From the NCBI GenBank assembly GCA_964471535.1, contig CAYYHA010000265.1:1-5282 (forward strand): a stretch of 5,282 bases of DNA, written 5' to 3'. The translations under genes and the position numbers were made by a program. Below the pieces are notes generated by a model. It was given only the letters and a program-made list of their open reading frames with translations, did no database searches and had not been told where the DNA came from. The stretch is from CAYYHA01 sp964471535. GTDB taxonomy: Bacteria > Myxococcota > Myxococcia > SLRQ01. Of the stretch, positions 1 through 5,282 are shown piece after piece (within the stretch, counting starts at the first letter, position 1; each line of letters begins with the position of its first letter).

Positions 1-1
1 C

Positions 2-298
2 TCTCTGGGTGCGGGGCTCGGCTACGCGACCGAGCAGAGTCGCCAGCGCCTGATCGATGACATCGAGGCCCGCGGTGCGCCCAGCGAGCGAGACGTCGCC
101 CAGTATCGACTGCTGCAGACGCAGGCCACGCAGGCGAACGTGGCGCTCGCGGTGGGCGGGGGACTCATCGCCGCAGGCGCTGCAATGCTGATCTTCGACG
201 CCCTCGACGGTGCCGAGGACGCGGGGCCCGAGGTGGCCCTCGTGCGCGGGGCGGGCGCTACCCCGGGCGGCGGCCTCGTGCTTCGCGTCGCCCGGTGA
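2..298 (+). CDS. C-terminal fragment of a membrane-anchored protein of unknown function
   Basis: Only the last 98 codons are visible; the gene begins before the window and stops at TGA 296-298. The fragment opens with a short Gly/Ala-rich stretch (SLGAGLGYAT) that looks like the end of one membrane helix. A charged, helical linker follows (about residues 10-45, rich in Glu, Arg and Gln), then a clear hydrophobic segment at residues 47-65 (VALAVGGGLIAAGAAMLIF) and a Gly-rich tail ending in GGGLVLRVAR. This helix-loop-helix pattern at the C-terminus is common on large envelope proteins with TPR or PEGA domains in myxobacteria, so such a protein is a reasonable guess, but the N-terminal domains that would decide are not here. 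Frame and GC-rich third positions support coding. It ends 6 nt before the aminotransferase and in the same frame. Confidence 0.75.
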   Translation, partial: SLGAGLGYATEQSRQRLIDDIEARGAPSERDVAQYRLLQTQATQANVALAVGGGLIAAGAAMLIFDALDGAEDAGPEVALVRGAGATPGGGLVLRVAR

Positions 299-304
299 GC
301 CCCG

Positions 305-1417
305 GTGCTGGGCGAGATCACCTACCTCCGTTGGCTCCGCGAGGCCTTCCATCGGGCGCGCTACTCGCTGGCCTCGAGCGGTGCGCCGCCCCCGCCGGCC
401 GAGCTCCTCACCGAGCTCTTGCCCGACCCCATCGAGGCGATGGCCGCCCGGCCGGCCGTGGGGCCGGCGCGGCTCGAGGCGGCCGTGGCGCGCCGATACC
501 AGGTCCCGGAGCCGTGCGTCCTGGCCACGGCGGGGACCACCGGCGGCGTCTTCCAGGTGCTGGCGGCGCACGTGGAGGCGGGCACCCCGGTGGTCATCGA
601 GACTCCGACCTACGGGCCGCTCCGGCAGGCCGCCCGAGGTCTGGGCGCCCGCATCGTCGACCTTCCCCGGCGGCGCCGCGACGGTTTCCTTCCTGACCCC
701 GACGAGCTCGCACGCCATTTCGCCAACGGCGCTCGCCTGGCGCTCCTCACCGATCCCCACAACCCCAGTGGGGTGTGCCTGCCGGAGGACCGGTGGGTCG
801 CGCTCCGTGAGGTGGCGGCGGCGCACGGCGCCACGCTCGTCGTCGACGAGGTGTACCGCGAGCTGTCCTCACAGGTGGCGCAGAGCGCCTTCGTGGCCGG
901 AGGGCCCATCGTGGCGGTGAGCAGCCTCACGAAGGCCTGGGGCCTGGGTTCGCTGCGGGCGGGCTGGATCCTCGCCGAGCCGCCCCTTCGCCGCCGCCTG
1001 GCCGCCGCCGGTGATGCGCTGTGGCCTGGGGGCATCGAGCCCTCGGCCACCGTGGCCGCGGCGGTCGTCGGCTCCCGACTGGGCGAGACGCTGCTCACCG
1101 CAGCGCGGGAGCATCTCGATGCGGTGTGGCCGATGGTCGCCGCAACCCTCGCCGGGCGCCCGGGCGTTGCGGCGACGGGCGTGCGCTGCCATGCGTTTCT
1201 GGATCTGGGACGGCCGGCGACCTCCTTCGCCGAGACCCTGCTCGCCACCACGGGGACCCTCACCGTACCAGGGGTCCACTTCGGCGATCCCAACGGCCTG
1301 CGCGTGGCGTTCTTCGGGCCACGCGAAGAGGTGGAGTGCGGCCTCCGCCACCTCACCCGTGCCCTCGACGCCCTCCCGCCGGGCACCGGCGGCCGAACGG
1401 CGCCAGGTGCGATCTAG
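305..1417 (+). CDS. PLP-dependent class I/II aminotransferase
   Basis: This 370-residue protein is a fold-type I aminotransferase, a cytoplasmic enzyme that moves an amino group between an amino acid and a 2-oxo acid using pyridoxal phosphate. Visible motifs are in family order: the cofactor-phosphate loop GTTGG (77-81), TPTYGPL with Tyr103, DPHNPSG with Asn153, VVDEVY with Asp181 and Tyr184, the Schiff-base lysine in SSLTKAWGLGSLRAGW (Lys210, with phosphate-binding Arg218), and GLRVAFFGP, whose Arg333 is the likely substrate-carboxylate contact. Every catalytic residue is present and the length is normal, if slightly short at the N-terminus. The start is GTG 305, only two codons beyond an in-frame stop, with no convincing Shine-Dalgarno site; translation is probably coupled to the gene ending at 298. 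The next ATG in frame (codon 46, position 440) would remove conserved-looking sequence. Substrate specificity is unknown. Its stop overlaps the stop of the opposing gene. Confidence 0.93.
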   Translation: MLGEITYLRWLREAFHRARYSLASSGAPPPPAELLTELLPDPIEAMAARPAVGPARLEAAVARRYQVPEPCVLATAGTTGGVFQVLAAHVEAGTPVVIETPTYGPLRQAARGLGARIVDLPRRRRDGFLPDPDELARHFANGARLALLTDPHNPSGVCLPEDRWVALREVAAAHGATLVVDEVYRELSSQVAQSAFVAGGPIVAVSSLTKAWGLGSLRAGWILAEPPLRRRLAAAGDALWPGGIEPSATVAAAVVGSRLGETLLTAAREHLDAVWPMVAATLAGRPGVAATGVRCHAFLDLGRPATSFAETLLATTGTLTVPGVHFGDPNGLRVAFFGPREEVECGLRHLTRALDALPPGTGGRTAPGAI

Positions 1418-2352
1418 TTCGCCGCCTGCGCGTCGGTGCGGTTGATGTACTCCTCGGGCACGATCTGCTCGGTGCCGCCCCAGTCGCCGCTCGTCTTCCA
1501 CGCCTCGGGGACGTCGAACTCCCAGTGGTAGTTCGCCGTGTAGTCGTTCCCCGCGTCCGTCCGGCCGGAGATGGAGATCTCCCAGATCACCCGTGCGGCC
1601 TCCTCCGGGAAGAGGTCGACGTACCAGGTGCCCAGGAGAGCCTGCGGGGGGAACTCGGCGATCCACCGCTCGGGGTAGTCGATCTTCATGTAGGGAGCCG
1701 CGGCGGGGCCGGTGGCGCTCATCTCGCCGTGCACCTTCCCCTCTTCCGTGAGGAACTGGAAGAACATGCGCTGGAAGTTCAGCGGCACGGTGACGCGCTT
1801 GGTGGTGACGGCGCCCTGCCGCTTCTCGATGAGGCGTCTTGGGGCACCCCACAGCACGAAGTCCATGCGCAGCCGCTGTTTGCCGCCCTCGTTGACGCGC
1901 TCGATGCGGTAGAAATCGAGATGGAGGTTCTCCGAGGTGGCGGTGATGAGCGGGGTGAACTCCCCTCGCTCCATGCGCTGGTACACATCCTTCACGTACT
2001 TGAAGAACTCTTCGTACTCGGGAACCTTGTTCGCTGGGATGCGGCCGGTGCGCACGTTCTCCTCGATCTCCTTCCAGGCGCGGTCGAGATCGGCCAGCTC
2101 CGGGAAGCGGTTGTTCAGCGCCTGAAGCTCGCCGAAGTACCACTTCAGCTGTGCGCGGAGTTCATCCTTGTACCGCTCCGGATCGGAGATGCCGCGGAGC
2201 TGGCCCAGGCGCTCGGTCCACTGCTGCTGCAGCTTCGCCAGCGCTTCCTCGCGGGCCTGCTCGGCCTGCGTCTTGTTGTAGTACCAGAGGCCGGCGCCTC
2301 CGACCGCGAGGAGCACCAGCAGGAGGAGCAGCGTCTTGACGAGCGATTTCAT
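1414..2352 (-). CDS. membrane-anchored protein of unknown function
   Basis: I do not recognise this 312-residue family. Residues 1-7 (MKSLVKT) are positively charged and precede a single hydrophobic segment (about 8-24), followed directly by WYYNKTQ and no lipobox cysteine, so it is probably an N-terminal membrane anchor with the rest outside the cytoplasm. Residues 28-60 are Glu/Gln/Arg-rich and likely coiled coil; helical sequence continues to about 130 and is rich in aromatic and charged residues (LKWYFGELQALNNRFPEL, EFFKYVKDVYQRME). From about 140 to 300 the pattern changes to alternating beta-type sequence (LHLDFYRIERV, RLRMDFVLWGAP, VIWEISISGR, YTANYHWEFDV), suggesting a globular beta-rich domain. 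Third positions are strongly GC, supporting coding. ATG 2350-2352 is the best start because it begins the anchor; no strong Shine-Dalgarno is visible. The TAG stop lies in a CTAG shared with the aminotransferase. A role in the cell envelope is an inference from topology only. Confidence 0.88.
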   Translation of the reverse strand: MKSLVKTLLLLLVLLAVGGAGLWYYNKTQAEQAREEALAKLQQQWTERLGQLRGISDPERYKDELRAQLKWYFGELQALNNRFPELADLDRAWKEIEENVRTGRIPANKVPEYEEFFKYVKDVYQRMERGEFTPLITATSENLHLDFYRIERVNEGGKQRLRMDFVLWGAPRRLIEKRQGAVTTKRVTVPLNFQRMFFQFLTEEGKVHGEMSATGPAAAPYMKIDYPERWIAEFPPQALLGTWYVDLFPEEAARVIWEISISGRTDAGNDYTANYHWEFDVPEAWKTSGDWGGTEQIVPEEYINRTDAQAAN

Positions 2353-2362
2353 CGCTTGGTGG

Positions 2363-2389
2363 CTTATCGGGAAGCGTCGGAGCGGTCAA
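2363..2389 (-). promoter_or_regulatory. possible sigma-70-like promoter for the membrane-anchored protein gene
   Basis: On the minus strand TTGACC (2384-2389) matches five of six bases of a -35 box, and GATAAG (2363-2368) is a weaker -10 candidate. The spacing is 15 nt, shorter than the optimum of 17. If used, transcription would begin only a few bases before ATG 2352, giving a nearly leaderless mRNA, which would fit the lack of a Shine-Dalgarno site there. This is pattern matching in GC-rich DNA and could be chance. Confidence 0.25.
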
Positions 2390-2429
2390 TCGCCGCCGTC
2401 GGCGCTTCTTTCGCCGCCGGTCGACGCTT
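2390..2429. repeat. imperfect direct repeat upstream of the membrane-anchored protein gene
   Basis: Two copies lie three bases apart: tcgccgccgtcggcgctt (2390-2407) and tcgccgccggtcgacgctt (2411-2429). They differ by one inserted base and one substitution. An inverted partial copy, aagcgtcgg, lies at 2372-2380, between the two candidate promoter elements. The arrangement sits just upstream of the possible -35 box, where an activator or repressor might bind. The spacer is otherwise GC-rich and shows no coding signal or terminator. Confidence 0.45.
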
Positions 2430-2512
2430 GCCTGTCGGCCGATGGGTCCCGGGAACGATCGCCGCGAGCCCGCTGTGATCCTCCCGCCGTGGAAGGGGGC
2501 GCCGGGTTTCGC

Positions 2513-2752
2513 TCACCCCAGTGCTGCGTCGATAGCGCGCCTCAAATCGCGCATGCGGCGGCGCGTCTCCGGGGCCAGGGTGGGGTGTGCCTCCAGGATG
2601 CGACCCAGGTGCCACCGCAGGGCCATGAGGATCTCCGTACCGGTGGCGCCGCCCTCGATGGCCTCCACCAGGGTCGCCGCCTCCTCCGCCAGGCCGTCCC
2701 GCAGGAGGCGCCTTGCGATCTCCCGTGCTTCTTCGTGGTAGTCGCGCGCCAC
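2513..2752 (-). CDS. small all-helical protein of unknown function
   Basis: This 79-residue cytoplasmic protein has no signal peptide, membrane segment or cysteine, and I do not recognise its family. It reads as a bundle of short amphipathic helices: DYHEEAREIARRLLR (4-18), LAEEAATLVEAIEGG (21-35), TEILMALRWHLGRILEA (39-55) and PETRRRMRDLRRAIDAAL (61-78), separated by Gly or Pro turns. It is strongly charged, with Arg prominent in the last helix. I chose GTG 2750-2752 because GAGGG (2760-2764) lies 7 nt upstream. The same frame extends to another GTG at 2797, which would add 15 residues (SERRHGVRRLEGQS) behind a G-rich run that could also serve as a weak binding site. The stop is TGA 2513-2515. 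It lies between the kinase and the membrane-anchored gene, all on one strand, but gaps of more than 150 nt on each side argue against tight coupling. Confidence 0.68.
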   Translation of the reverse strand: MARDYHEEAREIARRLLRDGLAEEAATLVEAIEGGATGTEILMALRWHLGRILEAHPTLAPETRRRMRDLRRAIDAALG

Positions 2753-2759
2753 GCTTTGA

Positions 2760-2764
2760 CCCTC
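2760..2764 (-). promoter_or_regulatory. ribosome-binding site that favours the shorter start of the small helical protein
   Basis: Minus-strand GAGGG ends 7 nt before GTG 2750-2752, a normal Shine-Dalgarno distance, and the intervening bases (TCAAAGC) are A/T-richer than the surrounding DNA, as is usual just before a start. This is the main reason for preferring 2752 over 2797. Confidence 0.5.
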
Positions 2765-2884
2765 GAGGCGCCGGACGCCGTGCCGCCGCTCGGACACCTC
2801 AACCCCCCGGGGCTGTTCCCTTCGCTGCGGTCGATGTGGCGGAAAAGCAGCCCGCGAGAACCACGGCCTCTCTCAGGTGCACCG

Positions 2885-2902
2885 ACGGCTGCCCTCAGCC
2901 GT
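2885..2902. other. short perfect hairpin in the spacer downstream of the kinase
   Basis: ACGGCTG (2885-2891) and CAGCCGT (2896-2902) form a perfect 7-bp stem with a 4-nt loop. No T-run follows on either strand, so this is not a canonical intrinsic terminator. It lies about 130 nt past the kinase stop and upstream of the small helical gene, so it could be a leader structure or a transcript-end structure. It may also be chance in GC-rich sequence. Confidence 0.35.
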
Positions 2903-2955
2903 GACGTCGCCTCTACAGCACGTTCCGCGACTTCCTCCGCGGCGTCAACGGCCTT

Positions 2956-2972
2956 CCGCACGGGGGGTGCGG
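2956..2972. other. short perfect hairpin with homopolymer loop
   Basis: CCGCAC (2956-2961) and GTGCGG (2967-2972) pair perfectly around a loop of five G on the plus strand, or five C on the minus strand. It lies 60-76 nt beyond the kinase stop in the direction of kinase transcription. It lacks a trailing T-run, so it is at best a weak or factor-dependent terminator or an mRNA 3' end stabiliser. The rest of 2753-3031 shows no gene I can support. Confidence 0.35.
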
Positions 2973-3031
2973 TGGACCGGGCGCTGGGTGGGGGTCCTCG
3001 GGCGGGTCGCCGCACGGCGGAGCGGTAGGCT

Positions 3032-4744
3032 TCAGGCGCCCTGGCGGGCGGCCGACGTCGCGTCCTGGCCCGGCGACGAGGCAGCGGCGGGGAGGTACAC
3101 GAAGAAGACCGTACCCACCCCGACCTGGCTCCACACGCGCATCTCCCCCCCGTGGGCCTCCACGATCCCGTAGCTCACCGAGAGCCCCAGGCCGGTGCCC
3201 TTGCCCTTCTCCTTGGTGGAGAAGAAGGGGGTGAAGAGCTTTGGCTGGTCTTCCTCCCGGATGCCATGCCCCTCGTCCTTCACCTCCCAGACCACCCGTC
3301 CGTCGTCGCCTCGGACCGCGCGTAGCTCGAGGCGTCCGCCCTTCGGCTGCATGGCGTCGCGCGCGTTGAGCATGAGGTTCATGAGGACCTGCTTGAGCTG
3401 GTTGGCGTTGCCCAGGATAGGGGGCAGGTGGGGCTCGATCTCCGTGGCCACCTCCACCTTCCCCAGGCGGAGCTGGTGCGCCACCAGGGCGGTGGCCTCC
3501 TCGAGGAGCCGCCCGGGGTCGAGGCGCTCCCGCTCCGCCGCTTCCGGCCGGGCGAAGGCGAGGAGGTTGTCCAGGATGCCCTTGGCCCGCTTTCCCTCCT
3601 GTTCGATGAGGCGCAGGTTCTTCCCCAGGGGCGTCTCCGGCGGCGCCTCGCTGATGCGCTGGCAGAGCTGGGCGAAGCCGATGATTCCTGCCAACGGGTT
3701 CTTCACCTCGTGCGTGATGCCCGCAGCGAGCTGCCCGAGGGCACTCATCTTCTCGGTCTGGATGAGTGCCTCCTGGGCTTCGCGGATCCGTGCCTCACGC
3801 GCCTTCAGGCCCTGCTGCATCGCCCGGAAGGCCTCGGCCAAGGCTCTCATCTCGGCGCCTCGGGCACGGGGCACCTCGGTGTCGAAGTGCCCCTGTCCGA
3901 TCCGTCGCGCTGCATCGGCGAGGAGGCCGAGGGGTCGGGTCGCCGCCTGGGCCAAGGCCAAGGAGGCGAGCAAGGCCAGCAGAACCACGACCGCGGCGAA
4001 TCCGCCTGCCTTGAGGACGAAGGCGCGGACCGCGCCTCCTACCGCCGTGGCGGGCAGCACCTGCACCACGCCCGTCCCGCCTGCGGCGGGGGCGTAGGCC
4101 GCGATGCGCTCGGAGCCGTCCTCAGCGGTGTAACGCGCCGACCCCACCTGTCCCTGCCGCAGCCGCTGCACCGGTTCGAGCGCCGACCGGTCGGGAGAGC
4201 GCTGCTCGACGGCGACGTCTGGATGGAGGAGCACGCGGCCGGCGTGATCCACCACGTAGGTCTCGAAGGTCGGGGATTCGAAGCGGGGCCGCAGTGCCGA
4301 CCGCTCCACCACCGCGCTCGCCCAGCCCTTGCCGGCGACCACCTCGAGGCGCGCGAGCCCGGTCCCGGGAAGCGCAGAGACCCGCACTCCCTCGCCGGGC
4401 GGGGGGGACTGTGGCGGCGCATCCACCGTTCCGTAGCGGACGGTCGTGCGCCCCTCGTGGACCACCTCGGCGGCGCGCAGTGCGGGCAGGGAGGCGAGGA
4501 GGGTGCGGGCCGCGGCTGCATGGCCGGCCTGTGCCAGCTCGGCGGCGCTGCGCAGCTCGGCAGCGCGTGCCTCGACCCGCGCCGAGAGGGCCTCCGCGTA
4601 GGCGGGCACGATCTCGGTGCCCAGGAGGAGGGTGAAGCCCTCCTTGTCCTGCTCCAGGTACTGGATGCCGAAGTAGGAGACGACCCCGACGGGCACCGCC
4701 GTGCCCAGGAGGGACAGCAGGAGAAGTTGCGTACGCAGTCCGAT
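3032..4744 (-). CDS. membrane sensor histidine kinase (Cache-like sensor, HAMP, HisKA, HATPase)
   Basis: This transmembrane kinase senses an extracytoplasmic signal and autophosphorylates on histidine to pass phosphate to a response regulator. Numbered from ATC 4744 (570 residues), it has: a first membrane helix (about 3-26); an extracytoplasmic sensor (about 30-236) whose FETYVVDHAGRVLLHPD resembles a Cache domain; a second helix (about 245-266); HAMP starting at TRPLG (about 269); a HisKA H-box LAAGITHEVKNPLAG with phospho-acceptor His345; N-box NLMLNARDA (catalytic Asn460); G1 DEGHGI (490-495); F-box FTPFFSTK (504-511); and G2 GKGTGLGL (514-521). All kinase residues are intact, in the NtrB-like style. 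No receiver domain or response regulator is present nearby. The conventional start GTG 4694-4696 would cut the first helix in half and has no binding site. ATC 4742-4744 gives the full helix with AAGGAG 7 nt upstream. Stop is TGA 3032-3034. Confidence 0.92.
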   Translation of the reverse strand: MGLRTQLLLLSLLGTAVPVGVVSYFGIQYLEQDKEGFTLLLGTEIVPAYAEALSARVEARAAELRSAAELAQAGHAAAARTLLASLPALRAAEVVHEGRTTVRYGTVDAPPQSPPPGEGVRVSALPGTGLARLEVVAGKGWASAVVERSALRPRFESPTFETYVVDHAGRVLLHPDVAVEQRSPDRSALEPVQRLRQGQVGSARYTAEDGSERIAAYAPAAGGTGVVQVLPATAVGGAVRAFVLKAGGFAAVVVLLALLASLALAQAATRPLGLLADAARRIGQGHFDTEVPRARGAEMRALAEAFRAMQQGLKAREARIREAQEALIQTEKMSALGQLAAGITHEVKNPLAGIIGFAQLCQRISEAPPETPLGKNLRLIEQEGKRAKGILDNLLAFARPEAAERERLDPGRLLEEATALVAHQLRLGKVEVATEIEPHLPPILGNANQLKQVLMNLMLNARDAMQPKGGRLELRAVRGDDGRVVWEVKDEGHGIREEDQPKLFTPFFSTKEKGKGTGLGLSVSYGIVEAHGGEMRVWSQVGVGTVFFVYLPAAASSPGQDATSAARQGA

Positions 4745-4748
4745 GGCC

Positions 4749-5282
4749 TCACTCCTTGCGGACGCGGACGTTCTTGAAGGTGACGTTGTTGGCCGCGTCC
4801 ACCGCCTCCACCACGATCTGGTTGAGCCCCGGGGCCAGCTTCACCTCGGCGCCGAAGGTCCCGCCCTCACCGAGCGTCACCGGCTTGCCGTTCACCTTCA
4901 CCTTCGCTCCTGCTTCGGTCACCCCCTCGACCACCACCCGGTCCGCCTGCACGACGGCCCCCTCCTCGGGGGCGCGGATCACGAGGCGTGGGGGCTTCCG
5001 ATCCTGCGCGACGGTGAGGCGCCACGGCGGGGCGGGCGGACTCTCGAGACCGGCGGCGTCTACCGTGTGCACCGTCCAGTAGTAGGTCCCCGTACGCAGC
5101 GCGTTGTGCACCAGGCGCGGATCACGTGTCAGCCCCGTGTAGGCGATCTCCGAGAGGTCGGGGTCGGCTGCGATGACGATGCGGTAGCGATCGGCGATCG
5201 GCAGCCGGGACCACCGAAACTCGATCTCCGGTGGCGAGTCGAGGGTCCGGAAGACCGCCTTGTTCGCGGGGGCCACCAGGGT
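4749..5282 (-). CDS. C-terminal part of a FecR-type/Fn3-like envelope protein (runs off the right edge)
   Basis: The final 177 codons are visible; the frame is open to the window edge, so the GTG at 5274-5276 is probably internal. Two beta-sandwich modules can be seen. The first (about 5-95) is Fn3-like, with IEFRWSRLPIADRYRIVIAAD, then LRTGTYYWTVHTVDAAGLESPP. The second (about 96-176) is a Big/glucodextranase-B-like module, with VVVEGVTEAGAKVKVNGKPV and LAPGLNQIVVEAVDAANNVT, the latter a typical end of such domains. In delta-proteobacteria this pair is commonly the C-terminus of FecR-domain proteins, sometimes with LysM, at the cell envelope; that assignment is by resemblance, since no FecR domain is visible here. 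No membrane segment lies in the visible part. Stop is TGA 4749-4751, only 4 nt before the likely kinase start, so the two genes are probably one operon. The product might bind a ligand or wall component linked to the kinase signal, which is a guess. Confidence 0.8.
   Translation of the reverse strand, partial: TLVAPANKAVFRTLDSPPEIEFRWSRLPIADRYRIVIAADPDLSEIAYTGLTRDPRLVHNALRTGTYYWTVHTVDAAGLESPPAPPWRLTVAQDRKPPRLVIRAPEEGAVVQADRVVVEGVTEAGAKVKVNGKPVTLGEGGTFGAEVKLAPGLNQIVVEAVDAANNVTFKNVRVRKE
4752..4757 (-). promoter_or_regulatory. ribosome-binding site AAGGAG for the kinase, inside the preceding gene
   Basis: Minus-strand AAGGAG forms the last two codons (Lys-Glu) of the upstream envelope-protein gene, right before its TGA (4749-4751). 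It ends 7 nt before ATC 4742-4744 and 13 nt before the next in-frame candidate, CTG 4736-4738. The spacing decides in favour of the ATC start and implies translational coupling of the two genes. A GTG at 4750-4752 overlaps the site itself, is out of the kinase frame and cannot be its start. Confidence 0.6.

Noticed and set aside
869..2143. Minus-strand open frame (424 codons) overlapping both converging genes
   Set aside because: Composition is low-complexity Arg/His/Gly/Pro-rich and it conflicts with the aminotransferase, whose catalytic motifs are complete.
1021..2478. Long plus-strand open frame (485 codons) crossing the aminotransferase end and opposite the membrane-anchored gene
   Set aside because: It overlaps two better-supported genes in other frames, its translation is Arg/Gly/Leu-rich without motifs, and such antisense frames arise from GC-rich third-position bias.
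2444..2515. Possible intrinsic terminator after the small helical gene, including the palindrome TCCCGGGA
   Set aside because: The inverted repeats are short or imperfect and no T-run follows on the minus strand.
2810..2905. Possible tRNA or known riboswitch in the spacer
   Set aside because: No acceptor, anticodon and T-arm set can be folded by eye, and no conserved core of a riboswitch class known to me is present.
2336..3028. Plus-strand open frame (230 codons) across both spacers and the small helical gene
   Set aside because: It has no helical or domain pattern, uses third positions unlike the real genes, and is antisense to a better candidate.
4039..4752. Minus-strand frame starting at GTG 4750-4752, considered as the kinase N-terminus joined by a frameshift
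   Set aside because: Its start overlaps the AAGGAG site, its product is Arg/Pro/Ser/Cys-rich, and the kinase frame itself continues cleanly through the first membrane helix without needing a frameshift.
3428..4777. Plus-strand open frame (449 codons) opposite the histidine kinase
   Set aside because: The kinase on the other strand has every catalytic motif in order; this frame is a mirror of its codon bias and has no recognisable domain.

Overview
This is a high-GC window (roughly 70% by eye) with strong G/C preference at third codon positions and tightly packed genes. The repertoire suggests a delta-proteobacterial or Myxococcota-type genome: a C-terminal membrane hairpin of the kind found on myxobacterial envelope proteins, a FecR-type envelope protein with Fn3-like repeats, and an NtrB-like sensor kinase. 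This lineage call is an inference from protein style, not from a marker gene.

Layout. On the plus strand, the 3' end of a membrane protein gene (2-298) is followed after 6 nt, in the same reading frame, by a complete PLP-dependent class I/II aminotransferase (305-1417). All remaining genes are on the minus strand. Read in their own direction from the right edge they are: the C-terminal part of a FecR-type/Fn3-like envelope protein (4749-5282, running off the window); a membrane sensor histidine kinase (3032-4744) that begins 4 nt after it; a non-coding-looking stretch (2753-3031) with two short perfect hairpins; a small all-helical protein of unknown function (2513-2752, or to 2797); a 160-nt spacer with a direct repeat and a possible promoter; and a 312-residue membrane-anchored protein of unknown function (1414-2352). 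The aminotransferase and the last of these converge, and their TAG stops share one CTAG.

How the genes fit together. The envelope-protein/kinase pair looks like a translationally coupled operon: the Shine-Dalgarno-like AAGGAG for the kinase lies in the last two codons of the upstream gene. The kinase has an extracytoplasmic Cache-like sensor, HAMP, HisKA and HATPase modules, but no response regulator lies in the window, so its output is unknown. The aminotransferase's substrate cannot be read from sequence.

The most notable observation is the kinase start. The whole first membrane helix and a well-spaced ribosome-binding site point to initiation at an ATC codon (4742-4744), because no ATG, GTG or TTG exists at the right place in that frame. 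The window holds no recognisable CRISPR array, transposon, phage, RNA gene or defence system, and I do not see strong evidence for a wholly new system. The two unknown proteins, the ATC start and the repeat-bearing spacer are the items worth a second look.
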